Positions 40,169 through 50,189 of a stretch of DNA of 64,000 bases are shown here, piece after piece. The translations under genes were made by a program, and so were the position numbers. A model generated the notes under the pieces. That model was not told the origin of the DNA. It saw only the letters and a program-made list of their open reading frames with translations, and did no database searches. The DNA is from Nitrosomonadales bacterium. Lineage in GTDB: Bacteria; Pseudomonadota; Gammaproteobacteria; Burkholderiales; Gallionellaceae. The stretch covers positions 1 to 64,000 of the forward strand of contig JACOUM010000010.1 of assembly GCA_016177795.1 (NCBI GenBank). The letters run 5' to 3'. The stretch's first letter is position 1. The number at the start of each line of letters is the position of its first letter.

Positions 40169-41065
40169 CTACAGAACGTTCTTGTAGGATTGTTCAATGA
40201 TCCCCAGCACGTAATCCAGCTCATCCATGGAACCGAGATAGATACGGCGATCCATGGTCCAGTTATAACCCTCGGGAATTTTTTCGACCTTGCCATTGGG
40301 GTCCTCGTAATCGATAGGCCTCAGATGAATTTTGATCTGATTCTTCCCGATATGGACTTCGGCAAAATTTCCCGAGGCCCGGAAAGCCACGTAAAACTGC
40401 GTGGCTTTCTCTTCGATATTCTCATCGAGTGCCAGCACTCGTTCGCGCAACGCATCAAACAGCTGCTGAACCGCTTCCGTTCCCTTGGCGCGGAGAATTC
40501 CCACGGAAGACTTCGGTGCCTCAGATACGTCGCTTGCCGGCTTTGCCAGTTCAAGCTTCTCGACCTGATCGCCCACGTTGACCCGCTCCAGCCCGAACAC
40601 ATCTCCTTCGTAGTATCGGTACTTGAACAACTCGATACGCAGCGGCACGACTTCCACCGTATCGATGTCGAACTTGCTGTAGCTTTCCGCGATACAGATT
40701 ACCCGCGGGTTGTTCCAGTCCAACTTGATTTTGTCCGCGGCCTCCCTGCCCAGCTTGTCCTGCACCAGCTTCTCGAAGAAGGCAGGCTTCTGGGTCTTCA
40801 GCCACTTGAGGTAGGAGAGCGCTTGGTTGATAACGTTGTCGTTCCTGTTTCGCTTATATTCGATGATGACCGGCGCACCGTTGGCGTCGATGGCGACTGA
40901 ATCGATTCTGCCGCCTGTGGTAGTGACGTATTCCGAGGCTAGAAAGCGTAGCTCCAGCGCCTCCATCAAGTTGCCCTCTAGCAATGCCTGGAGGTTCTTT
41001 TCTTTGTTCAGCGAAATGATATTCAGTTTCTTCAGCTTTCCGTTCTGCACCTTGAAGATAGGCAT
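40169..41065 (-). CDS. PD-(D/E)XK-type nuclease-like protein (DUF5655-like C-terminus)
   Basis: GGRIDSVAIDANGAPVIIEYKRNRNDNVINQALSYLKWL. Confidence 0.75.
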   Translation of the reverse strand: MPIFKVQNGKLKKLNIISLNKEKNLQALLEGNLMEALELRFLASEYVTTTGGRIDSVAIDANGAPVIIEYKRNRNDNVINQALSYLKWLKTQKPAFFEKLVQDKLGREAADKIKLDWNNPRVICIAESYSKFDIDTVEVVPLRIELFKYRYYEGDVFGLERVNVGDQVEKLELAKPASDVSEAPKSSVGILRAKGTEAVQQLFDALRERVLALDENIEEKATQFYVAFRASGNFAEVHIGKNQIKIHLRPIDYEDPNGKVEKIPEGYNWTMDRRIYLGSMDELDYVLGIIEQSYKNVL

Positions 41066-41393
41066 TCATTTCCCCCTGTTCATACTGGTTAAGCCGTGGC
41101 CACGGGTAATTTCATTTATGGGCAAGGAGCTGAAGTGAATCGCCCACGAAACAGTAGACACTTTACAACCTAATTGACTGGAATGTGCATCAATGCGGTT
41201 GTTTGAAAGTGTGTCACCATGTGTCAGCAATAGCCGAGGAGGGGACGGTCGGGGCTCCCAGACAGAACCCCCATTTAGTGTCGGATGCTTCATGACATTA
41301 GTATCTGCATAAATATTAGACTTTATCCAGGCACGATTCTTTTCAACCTTGAAACGGACTCTCACCAAGTAGAGCTACCGCCAATATGTTTTA

Positions 41394-42674
41394 CTACTCC
41401 GCAATAGGTAACTCATCCCACTCTGTCGTGTAATTCGGCGACTTCCGATCCCGACGCATCGCCCAGCGTTGTCGGATACCTGAGGCTGCGATTGTCAGGC
41501 TCCCATGCCCCATATTCCTGTTGATGGAATCCATGACCTTCATCAACTTGGCCGACTTGGCCTGTTCAGCTTGGTTGTCGAACAGCGTGGCCTGGATCAT
41601 TTCTTTTGGCTGCAACCCCATCAGCAGCACGCCACTTTTCTTGTAGCCGAAACCCATACGATAGATTTCTCTCAGCCCTTGTGTGGCGGCATTAACCAGT
41701 GCCACGGTGTCATCCGCAGGTTGTACCATCGGCACAACGATTGAGCGCTGGTATTGAGGGGCCTTTTCCTTGAAGGGATTGGTCTGGATGAATACACATA
41801 CACTGGCCGCAACAGAGCCATCCTTGCGAAGTTTTTCTGCTGCCCTTGTGGCAAAGTAAGCCACTGATTCGGACAACTCACCGAGGCTGGACACTTCCTG
41901 CCCAAATGACCGGGACACCATGATCTGCTGCCGGGGTGTACCAACGTCTTCCAGCTCTATGCAGGGAATGCCATTGAGTTCTTTCACGGTACGCTCGACT
42001 ACGACTGAAAACTGCTGGCGAATCTTGTTTGGATTGGCAATCCGCAATTCCTCGACCGTCTGGATTCCCATCGTAAGCAGTTTCTCGGAGATTTTGCGGC
42101 CAATGCCCCAAACTTCTCCAACGGGAATACTTGCGAACAATCTACTGCGCTCCACTTCAGCCAGCCGTCCGAAGTCGCATACGCCGTTATTTCCAGCCAG
42201 CCCTTTCTTGGCACAATGGTTAGCCAGCTTGGCGAGGGTCTTGGTGTCAGCAATACCAACACATACCGGAATGCCGACATTGCGTTTTATGGTCTTGCGG
42301 ATCGTTTGGCAGTAATCAGCCAAGGTGTCAGGTGCAAAACCACCCAGGTCAAGGAAACATTCATCGATGGAGTAAACCTCTTGCTTGGGCGAGAACGTAG
42401 CCAGGATCGACATGACCCGAGCCGACAAATCCGCATAGAGGGTGTAATTACTGGACAGGGCAATAATGTCGTGTTGCTTGGCGAGCTTCTCCAGCTTGAA
42501 CCAAGGCTCACCCATCTTGACCCCCAGTGCCTTGACCTCGTTGGAGCGGGCTACGGCACATCCATCATTATTGGAGAGGACAACAACAGGTTTGCCTTCC
42601 AGCTTGGGATTAAATACCCGCTCGCAGGAAACATAGAAATTGTTGCAGTCCACAAGGGCAAGCGGCATAGCCAT
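41394..42674 (-). CDS. umuC: UmuC-type translesion DNA polymerase V subunit
   Basis: [55 protein letters not shown]. Confidence 0.95.
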   Translation of the reverse strand: MAMPLALVDCNNFYVSCERVFNPKLEGKPVVVLSNNDGCAVARSNEVKALGVKMGEPWFKLEKLAKQHDIIALSSNYTLYADLSARVMSILATFSPKQEVYSIDECFLDLGGFAPDTLADYCQTIRKTIKRNVGIPVCVGIADTKTLAKLANHCAKKGLAGNNGVCDFGRLAEVERSRLFASIPVGEVWGIGRKISEKLLTMGIQTVEELRIANPNKIRQQFSVVVERTVKELNGIPCIELEDVGTPRQQIMVSRSFGQEVSSLGELSESVAYFATRAAEKLRKDGSVAASVCVFIQTNPFKEKAPQYQRSIVVPMVQPADDTVALVNAATQGLREIYRMGFGYKKSGVLLMGLQPKEMIQATLFDNQAEQAKSAKLMKVMDSINRNMGHGSLTIAASGIRQRWAMRRDRKSPNYTTEWDELPIAE

Positions 42675-42698
42675 TCATCCACCAGGTTATGAGTCCAA

Positions 42699-43169
42699 TC
42701 AGACTTTATGGATGCTCCACTTCACTATGCCCCAGATGGAGAAATCCTGTTCAGGTTTGACCGGCATATCTGGATAGTCGGGGTGGGCGGCATGGAGCAC
42801 TGGCCCATTTGGGGTAAAGCGCAGTTGCTTTACGGTGAATTCGCCATCCACTACAGCAATTACGATGCAACCATCCATTGCCGGTAATGACCTGTCCACC
42901 ACCAGCAGATCACCGTCAGAGATACCCACTCCGCGCATGGAATCGCCTGCCACTCTCATAAAAAAGGTGGATTCCTTATGCTCAATCAGATGTTCATCGA
43001 GATTCAGGCGGCGCTCAACATAATCATCAGCTGGTGAAGGAAATCCTGCCGGAACTGCTCGGCGCAACAAGGCTCCATGACGCTGCACGAATTCCTTGTT
43101 CGGATGCGTTAGTGACAGTAGGGCAGAGGGTGTGGCACGGTGGCCACAGCTGAGGTTGGCTTGTTGCAT
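42699..43169 (-). CDS. umuD: UmuD-type peptidase S24 protein
   Basis: FPSPADDYVERRLNLDEHLI, RVAGDSMRGVGISDGDLLVVDRSL, KQLRF. Confidence 0.93.
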   Translation of the reverse strand: MQQANLSCGHRATPSALLSLTHPNKEFVQRHGALLRRAVPAGFPSPADDYVERRLNLDEHLIEHKESTFFMRVAGDSMRGVGISDGDLLVVDRSLPAMDGCIVIAVVDGEFTVKQLRFTPNGPVLHAAHPDYPDMPVKPEQDFSIWGIVKWSIHKV

Positions 43170-43173
43170 GGTA

Positions 43174-43788
43174 TTACTTCCTGTACTTGCGGATCAGGCC
43201 GACCAGTACGCCGAATATCTCCAGCGTTTCATTTGGGCGGATCACCGGATAAGCTGGGTTGGCCGGGCACAGGATGAACTTTCTACCCTCCTTGGCCAGC
43301 GTTTTGAGGGTAAATTCGTTATCGACAATGGCCACCACGATGTCGCCGACATTGGCAGAAAGGCGTTTTTCCACCACGGCAAGATCACCGTCATGGATGC
43401 CCGCATCGATCATTGAATCTCCCTTCACTGGAATAATCGTGGTCAGGGACGGGGTTTCGATTAGCAACTCGTCGATAACAAAATACTTGCCTTGGGTCGC
43501 AGTTACCGACATCGGCATTCCTGCCTGAACAGACGATTCAGCCAAGGGGCGGGCGAAGAACTGGCTTGTCGGAATCCACATGCCATCAGGGGTGCGCTCT
43601 ATAAAGCCAGCTTTGCCAAGCCGGTCCAGAATCGCTTTAACCCAGGACTTGGAGGCAATGCCGAATACCTCGCATAGCGAAGCGTACGAGGGAATACTTT
43701 TCCAGTCAGCGTAATAGTCTTGCAGCATCGCCAGATACTCAGCGTCTCTGGGATTGGACTCGGGTGTGGGGGTATCGAAATCAGTCAT
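43174..43788 (-). CDS. LexA-like repressor
   Basis: N-terminal winged-HTH-like region, PVKGDSMIDAGIHDGDLAVVEK, EFTLKTL; immediately upstream of umuDC. Confidence 0.85.
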   Translation of the reverse strand: MTDFDTPTPESNPRDAEYLAMLQDYYADWKSIPSYASLCEVFGIASKSWVKAILDRLGKAGFIERTPDGMWIPTSQFFARPLAESSVQAGMPMSVTATQGKYFVIDELLIETPSLTTIIPVKGDSMIDAGIHDGDLAVVEKRLSANVGDIVVAIVDNEFTLKTLAKEGRKFILCPANPAYPVIRPNETLEIFGVLVGLIRKYRK

Positions 43789-43802
43789 GACATCACCTAT
43801 AC

Positions 43803-43841
43803 AGAACGAACGTTCTTTACATCATAAAGAACGAACGTTCT
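43803..43841. promoter_or_regulatory. Tandem candidate LexA operators
   Basis: AGAACGAACGTTCT at 43803-43816 and again at 43828-43841, just upstream of the LexA-like gene. Confidence 0.85.
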
Positions 43842-43860
43842 GTCGTCAATCGAATCATGA

Positions 43861-44535
43861 CTAATTCGTAATCGGCTCGGCCAGCCCTGCGTCATCCCTC
43901 ACTCCGACGCGGTTGAGTTCGCGGGTGACAGGCCAAGCTTGCAGGATTTCAGGTTCGCATGGGTGAATCATAGCGAGTAATTTGTCAGCCAGCCGCTCCT
44001 GCGGAGACAGCCAGCTATCCCACTGGTCCGGACTGAGTATCACGGGCATACGGTCGTGGATAGGCTGCATGAGAGCATTTGCGTCGGTGGTGGTGATGCA
44101 GCAGCTTTCAACAGTTTCGCCTTCCTTGGGATGCCACGACTCCCATAGTCCGGCAAACGCCATCGGGTCACCTGATTTGAGACTGATATACCACGGTTGT
44201 TTGATGCGCTTCTCGGCCTTCCATTCATAAAAGCCGGAGGCTGGAATCAGGCAGCGGCGGGATTTGAAGGCGTTTCTGAACGAGGGTTTCTCTGCAACGG
44301 TTTCACCCCTCGCATTAACCAGTTTATTCCCAATAGTTGAATCCTTGGCCCAAGATGGAATCAGGCCCCAGCGCATCCTATGAAGATGCCGTTCACCTTT
44401 CTCATCCACTGTGATGGAGCATATCCGGGTCGAAGGTGCGATATTCCAGGAAGGCGACAGATCAAGATCGCCGGAAAAGTTGAAGTATTCGGCAAATTTT
44501 TGCGGATTCTCGTTCAGTGCGAAGCGACCACACAT
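43861..44535 (-). CDS. SOS response-associated peptidase (SRAP/YedK/HMCES family)
   Basis: MCGRFALNENPQKFAEYF, PSWNIAPST, RCLIPASGFYEWK, HDRMPVIL; start at Cys-containing MCGR. Confidence 0.92.
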   Translation of the reverse strand: MCGRFALNENPQKFAEYFNFSGDLDLSPSWNIAPSTRICSITVDEKGERHLHRMRWGLIPSWAKDSTIGNKLVNARGETVAEKPSFRNAFKSRRCLIPASGFYEWKAEKRIKQPWYISLKSGDPMAFAGLWESWHPKEGETVESCCITTTDANALMQPIHDRMPVILSPDQWDSWLSPQERLADKLLAMIHPCEPEILQAWPVTRELNRVGVRDDAGLAEPITN

Positions 44536-44548
44536 ATCAACCCTTTTG

Positions 44549-45064
44549 TTATGATCTTCGTTTCTGTTTCTGTTGCTTTCGCCAATCCCAAGGCGGAGTT
44601 GGTTCAGCATCCTGCCATAGCCCTCGCTTGGCAATCCTTGCTTTCTGCTCGGCATCAGCATAAACGGCTCGGTCTGATTCAGGCTGTTCGTTCTGATATT
44701 TCTTATAGTGCCACGCCATGCCTGCTTTGATCTGCTCAAGGTTGGCATCGACACCATCCACAAGTATCTTACCGACGGTGCGCCCGTATTTGTCCTTCTT
44801 GCTGTATTCGACCTGAACCTGACGGTTGAACACCAGCGCGGCAAGGGACTGTTTGGATTTGTTGCCGAATGCCTGCTTTTTCTCCGGTGCATCGATGCCC
44901 ATCAGCCGGATTTTGAATTGAGTATTGGTGGTATCCAGGACGGTCACGGTATCGCCATCAGCCACGCCTACAACACGTCCATACAGGGTATCGGCAACCG
45001 ACACATTGGCGAGCAGCAACGAAGCTGCCAATAGCAGAATTCGGGTAAAGTAGTGTTTCGTCAT
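44549..45064 (-). CDS. Thermonuclease (SNase-like) family protein with signal peptide
   Basis: RVVGVADGDTVTVLD, IRLMGIDAPEKKQAFG, DKYGRTVGKI. Confidence 0.9.
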   Translation of the reverse strand: MTKHYFTRILLLAASLLLANVSVADTLYGRVVGVADGDTVTVLDTTNTQFKIRLMGIDAPEKKQAFGNKSKQSLAALVFNRQVQVEYSKKDKYGRTVGKILVDGVDANLEQIKAGMAWHYKKYQNEQPESDRAVYADAEQKARIAKRGLWQDAEPTPPWDWRKQQKQKRRS

Positions 45065-45076
45065 TGGAGGCCCACC

Positions 45077-45355
45077 ATGTCTGACTTATCGACGTTTGAA
45101 CAATACTACAAACTAGCCGACCAGCTTATTGAAAAATCCAGCAAAGAGGACATCGCCGAATGTGCAAGGTTGCTGGCGCTCAACGTTGCACACTATCAGT
45201 CCAAGTTTGGTGAGTTGCCGCTGGATGAGGCGCTGGCCATGATTGGCATGACCGAACCTAATGATGAACAGCTTGAGCTAATGTCTGCTGGAATGGAGGT
45301 ATTGGTTGGCGTACTGGGTAATGTCGTTACGGGTATCGGGCAAGAAAGGCACTGA
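45077..45355 (+). CDS. Small conserved hypothetical protein
   Basis: MSDLSTFEQYYKLADQLIEKSSKEDIAECARLLALNVAHYQSKFG. Confidence 0.55.
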   Translation: MSDLSTFEQYYKLADQLIEKSSKEDIAECARLLALNVAHYQSKFGELPLDEALAMIGMTEPNDEQLELMSAGMEVLVGVLGNVVTGIGQERH

Positions 45356-45375
45356 CGCAACAGTGACCAAACAAA

Positions 45376-45400
45376 AACCCCGGCGATCGACACCGGGGTT
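45376..45400. terminator. Possible terminator-like hairpin
   Basis: AACCCCGG..CCGGGGTT 8-bp stem; no clear T-run. Confidence 0.35.
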
Positions 45401-45631
45401 ACCTGATCAGGGTTCCACCCCCTCAGGCTGCACGATGGTTTGTTTTGATCCCGGCACTCATCGGCTGATCCGGGTCCTGTCACGGCTTTCGCCACTCACA
45501 GACCGAGCTGCTTGCGGGTTTTACCCCGGTTCGCACTAACAACCATATCAGCGATTAGTAATTTCTACCACCAAGAATTTCTACAATAACCCTCAGGTAC
45601 TTCTGGCTGGAGCGGTTGCAGGGTTTGGGGT

Positions 45632-45841
45632 TTGGCAGGCGTAAAGCCCTCGACCGCCACCATGAAGAAAGGCGCAAGCGTGGCTCTGGTTGGCTTCGGC
45701 ACCTTCGAGGTGCGCAAGCATGCTGCGCGTACTGGCCGCAACCCGGCAACTGGTGCCGAGATCAAGATCAAGGCTTCCAAGGTCCCGGCATTCAAGGCGG
45801 GTGCCAATCTGAAGGCTGCGGTTAACGGTGGCAAGAAGTAA
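45632..45841 (+). pseudogene. HU-type DNA-binding protein, C-terminal fragment
   Basis: [59 protein letters not shown]; the N-terminal half of HU is absent. Confidence 0.8.
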
Positions 45842-45928
45842 CCATTGAATTGCCGGGCAGCCGATTTGCTTGGCAGTCACGTAAATCAGTGCAAGGCCGG
45901 AAAGCTTTCTGGCCTTGTGCGCAACACC

Positions 45929-46162
45929 CTAGCGCTCAGTATTGTGCTTCTGATCTAAATCCGCGAGTTTTTCTTGCAGGGTGACTTCTTTGAGGTGCCG
46001 CCGTGGGTTGCCGCACATCCAGCAGCTGCAAGGGCAAGGGGTGTCTATTGCCATCCCAAGGTATTTGGGCTCGTTACGAATATCCCGGCCCCAGTGGAAG
46101 CGGCGCGCTTTGCCTAAACGGGCAGCATGATGCCGACGCAAGGCGCGTTTCATATCTTTCAT
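45929..46162 (-). CDS. Small Cys-rich conserved protein
   Basis: KRALRRHHAARLGKARRFHWG...CPCSCWMCGNPRRH. Confidence 0.6.
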   Translation of the reverse strand: MKDMKRALRRHHAARLGKARRFHWGRDIRNEPKYLGMAIDTPCPCSCWMCGNPRRHLKEVTLQEKLADLDQKHNTER

Positions 46163-46363
46163 AGGTTTTCTCCAGCTTACGGCCAGCCTCCCGGATGGGG
46201 CTGGCCAGTCGTATGGAGAAACCTGTGAAGTGAAAAATTGAAACAGCTTCAGCAACTACTGCCAAAGCTGCTCTATCCATATAAGTGCGCACCTTTAATT
46301 CCTTAAATTCTGACTATTCCAATTCATTCGGCCTTTGCTGGCGGTTCCAGTTCCCGTAAACAC

Positions 46364-46495
46364 TCACCATGCTCTCTGGATGGGGTAATCAGCATTTTTA
46401 TCATGACTACGGATCCACAAAGCAAATCCGACCAGTGCCATTGATCCAAAAGAAACAATTGCACACATGAGAATGAGGCCGATTTCGATGCTCAT
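46364..46495 (-). CDS. Short putative membrane peptide
   Basis: MSIEIGLILMCAIVSFGSMALVGFALWIRSHDKN. Confidence 0.3.
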   Translation of the reverse strand: MSIEIGLILMCAIVSFGSMALVGFALWIRSHDKNADYPIQRAW

Positions 46496-46593
46496 TTGAA
46501 ATACCCCTCCATTTTTATTACTTTGCATGCAATCGGTATATAATTGCCGCTTATCTATGATTCCACCATTTAACAGGTACATTATTACCGAAA

Positions 46594-46899
46594 ATGAGCA
46601 AACTACTTTTCAAAACCCCTCAAGAAATCCAAGTCGAGTTGGGTAGCCGACTACGTCGCTTGCGTCTTGACCGCAACTTGGATCAGATCAGTACCGCCGA
46701 GAAGGCAGGTATATCCGAGAAGGCGCTTCGCAATCTTGAAAGTGGGCACGGCTCAACGGTGGAAACTTTGGTGCGAGTATTGAAGGCGCTCGATTTTCTC
46801 CAGGGCATCGACATGCTTGCGCCGGAAATCACCGTAAATCCACTGGATATGTTGCGTCGCGCCAAAGCTCCACGCCAACGCGCACGACGTGCTGGATAA
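46594..46899 (+). CDS. XRE-family HTH (HipB-like) regulator without adjacent toxin
   Basis: LGSRLRRLRLDRNLDQISTAEKAGISEKALRNLESGHGSTVETLVRVLKAL. Confidence 0.8.
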   Translation: MSKLLFKTPQEIQVELGSRLRRLRLDRNLDQISTAEKAGISEKALRNLESGHGSTVETLVRVLKALDFLQGIDMLAPEITVNPLDMLRRAKAPRQRARRAG

Positions 46900-47603
46900 C
46901 CGGTCGGCCTAGCTCCGCCACCGATTGCCTGCTCGTGACACCCAGTAGCAGCGCTGTAAGTGTCTTGCCTGCTGTTTGTTCTTTTTCTGCTTGCCCCCAT
47001 CCTCAGCGCAATGGGGTGAAGCGTACCATGACACCCAAGCCAAAAAGGACGTAGCCAGACCAAGTGCGACTATAGATTCAATTGCCATTCCCGACCCCTT
47101 TGCTATCGCGACGAGCAGGGTGTTTCTTCTCCTCTCGAAGCGACCAAATCAATTACCAGCCTTCCCAACAGCCCGGCGCAAACTCTTTTTCGAGCTTATC
47201 CGTGATTGCAGTCCCTATATCGTCTGCCATGCCTCAGCATTTCTGCGCGCCAACCCCAGTACGCGCCGACCAACGGTGCGAAGTAAAGGCGGATACTGCT
47301 AATCAAGATATTGCGATAGTCCATTTAATGTCCCCGTGCTTCAACATTTCGATTTTGATTCTACTCGCCTCGATGAATTTTTCTACTGCAAAGTAAGTAG
47401 GTGGCAGTAAGCTGCTCTTCGTGAATATCAGCATCGACCTGAAGTGGAAGTTCAGGCTTTGTACTCCGACTGCTTCCTCCGGCCGCGCAGGCAAAGCTCA
47501 TGGCAATTTTTCTCGACTGCCTCCTTGTCGGCTATAGCAGACGTGGATGAACTCACGCATATACGTCCGCTACCAGCACAACAGCAGCCACAGCCTCAAC
47601 AAT

Positions 47604-50186
47604 TCAGTAGTCCTGCGCCAACCCACCATTAAAGAGACTCGCGGCATCCTTCGCTTTGGAAATACCTTTGCGTACATCAGCGTTGGTCAAATCAAGCACG
47701 CGCAATTTCCCCTTTGCCTCTGCAACGGATTCGATTCGACGATATGCCTGGGCATACTTCTCTGCGTATAACGCCAATCCTTGCAGCTTGGGCAATGCAT
47801 CTGCGAGATGTAGGCCGTGCGGGTCAACCAGATCCACCGCCACCTTGCCGCTCTGCTCGGCGAAGAAAAGAAAGTCCGGGCGGACGATTTTGTATTCTTC
47901 ATTCTCGACATAGGTGATGCCCAGCGAAGATTGGCCCGGCTGCTGCGGATTGCGATACCAGAAGCGGAAGCCGGTGCGTTTGACCTCTGTCTCAACAACT
48001 GTACGCTCCCACTCGTTCAGTTCGGCAGGGTACTTGCCATCCTTGTCGCAAAGCAGATGGTTTTTCCAAGTCGATAAAACAACCTCCATATTATTTTCAC
48101 GCGCCTTGGTTGCCTCGTAGCGAGATTCTGGTTTAGCTAAATCCACGCTCTGCGGTTCTGTGCTCATTTCGATGATCTGTCGGTAGGACTCCTTGCGGTC
48201 GTCGGTCAGCAGCTTGACCTGAGGCGCATACTTCGCGATCCATGCTTGTGCCAGCTTATCGGCTTCCGCATCAAAGTAGTCCTGAACCTCCGTAACCAGA
48301 CCCAAACCTGCGATGGTGACGCGCGCCTCGACAATGGCCTCCAGATATTCCTCTGGGTCGTCATCCATGCTGGCAACCTTCTGCGCCAGATGATCGACAT
48401 AGGTGCGCGCAATGTCCGGGCTGAAGATGCGCGCCGCTCTCCGATAAGCGTCGTCAATCACCGCCATGTCTGCGTCTTCCCAGAATTCGTCGAAGCTCTT
48501 TTCCTTGCCCTTCAGGTCGGCGATCACGGTCTTGCCCTCTACCGTCATTACTGACTTGCGCTTGGCCTCGATCTTCTCCTGCTGGCTTTCCTGAAAGGCA
48601 TCCAGCGCCTTGTGCATCTCGCCATGGGCCAGCCTGCCTGCGCCTGCGAGAATGTCATCAGACGCCAGCTCGTGAGCCAACGCAGTCAAGCGCTTCGCTG
48701 GTTTCGCGCCGTGCTGCGGGCGGGTTTGCGATGGCAATGCCTCGAAAGCTTCCCACACGGCAGAGGATGCGTCCGGGTGCGGCTTCACCTCCACGTAGTC
48801 GATAAGAATGCGCCCGGTTGGCGGCGCAGTGTCATCGCCGGCCATCAAAGTATCGACGACTTCCCTCACAGTTTTTTTGTTGAACTTCGGTAGCAAACAA
48901 TCCACTGCATTCAGCCGGTCATTGCCGGGTATGCGGCGCGCCAAGGGCGAACGCACCATGCGTCCCAACAACTGGGTGATATGGGTGCGGTCGTTGGCGG
49001 CACGGAAAGACACCATCACCTCAGCGCGCGGGCAATCCCAGCCGGTGCTGATGGCATCCTTGGCAATCAGCACGCGCACCCAGGTGGATTCCTGGACGCG
49101 CTGCGGTTCGATGTAGGGCACATCGCGGTTGCCGAACCGCTGCGTGGTGTGGTCGCCGAACACATGCGCCACGCTTGCAGCAGACAACTCGGGGTAACGC
49201 TGGAAGATGGTATCCAGTGCGCGCCCGATCTCGTTTGGGTCGGGCGTATTGGGTACCTGCAACACCATCAGCGGAACAACAACGCGCGCCTCCTCCTGCT
49301 GCTTGGCGTATTCGGTCCAGGCGGCGGTCGATTCCTTCAACTTGTCGGTCGCCCGCCGCACCAGCACGGTATCGAAATCGCCGGTCTCGTCCGGAATATC
49401 CAGCAGGATGGTGTCCTTGATGAGGCCGGACTCCTGCACCTTGTCTGCGTCCACCACCACGTTCGGCAACTTGATGTGCTTGCCTGCAAACTCAATGGCC
49501 TTGTTGAAACGCTCAACCGTCGCCGAGATACCCCATACCACCGGGATGCCGGGCACGCCGCCAGAGCCGTTGATGAGCCGTTGAACGATGGTGCCCTTTT
49601 CCCTTGGCGTGGCACCGCCCATGCCTCGGTGCGCCTCGTCCAGCACCAGATATAGAGTCAGTTCCGGGTCTTCAATGGTATTCTGGATCGTGTCCCAGAT
49701 AGTGTAGGCCCGCAGGTCGGGGCGGGTTTCCGGCAGCAGGTCGCCCGCCTTGGCCTCCATTTCCTCCTGATCGTGGCCGCGAACCAACAGGCTGTTCTTG
49801 CTCAGCTTCTGCGTGTTGAGGAAATAGATTTTTCCGGCATCGAACCTGGGGCGGTTGAAGGTGTTTTCCACCACCACCAGATCGGTGTGGTTGATGCGGT
49901 CACTGGCTTCCATCAAGCGGAAGCGGGTCTGTTCGTTCAACGAAGGATCGTCGCTGAACCAGATCACCACCGCGCCGGGGTCAGCGTCGAAGTCGAATTC
50001 GTCATCACCATGGAACAACGCCTCGAATGCAGCGGCTGCCATAACTGTTTTACCCGCACCAGTAACAGCGGTCAGGGAGAACGCAGTCTTGTCAGACTCT
50101 CCGTGCCAAAGGCGATGCCCTTTTCTAATATTGGACAATGCATCGCGCACAGCGTCCCGTTGGTAGTCTTTGAGGGTGAACTTCAT
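47604..50186 (-). CDS. Type III-like restriction enzyme Res subunit (DEAD/DEAH helicase)
   Basis: LKDYQRDAVRDAL, TAVTGAGKTVMAAAAFEAL, LDEAHRGMGG; next to a Mod-like gene. Confidence 0.85.
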   Translation of the reverse strand: MKFTLKDYQRDAVRDALSNIRKGHRLWHGESDKTAFSLTAVTGAGKTVMAAAAFEALFHGDDEFDFDADPGAVVIWFSDDPSLNEQTRFRLMEASDRINHTDLVVVENTFNRPRFDAGKIYFLNTQKLSKNSLLVRGHDQEEMEAKAGDLLPETRPDLRAYTIWDTIQNTIEDPELTLYLVLDEAHRGMGGATPREKGTIVQRLINGSGGVPGIPVVWGISATVERFNKAIEFAGKHIKLPNVVVDADKVQESGLIKDTILLDIPDETGDFDTVLVRRATDKLKESTAAWTEYAKQQEEARVVVPLMVLQVPNTPDPNEIGRALDTIFQRYPELSAASVAHVFGDHTTQRFGNRDVPYIEPQRVQESTWVRVLIAKDAISTGWDCPRAEVMVSFRAANDRTHITQLLGRMVRSPLARRIPGNDRLNAVDCLLPKFNKKTVREVVDTLMAGDDTAPPTGRILIDYVEVKPHPDASSAVWEAFEALPSQTRPQHGAKPAKRLTALAHELASDDILAGAGRLAHGEMHKALDAFQESQQEKIEAKRKSVMTVEGKTVIADLKGKEKSFDEFWEDADMAVIDDAYRRAARIFSPDIARTYVDHLAQKVASMDDDPEEYLEAIVEARVTIAGLGLVTEVQDYFDAEADKLAQAWIAKYAPQVKLLTDDRKESYRQIIEMSTEPQSVDLAKPESRYEATKARENNMEVVLSTWKNHLLCDKDGKYPAELNEWERTVVETEVKRTGFRFWYRNPQQPGQSSLGITYVENEEYKIVRPDFLFFAEQSGKVAVDLVDPHGLHLADALPKLQGLALYAEKYAQAYRRIESVAEAKGKLRVLDLTNADVRKGISKAKDAASLFNGGLAQDY

Positions 50187-50189
50187 GCC

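Noticed and set aside
41066-41368. 100-aa minus-strand ORF upstream of the nuclease-like gene
   Set aside because: No recognisable domain and unremarkable composition; not supported as a gene.
46594-46899. HipBA toxin-antitoxin system
   Set aside because: Only the HipB-like regulator is present; no HipA-like ORF was found in the following ~700 bp.
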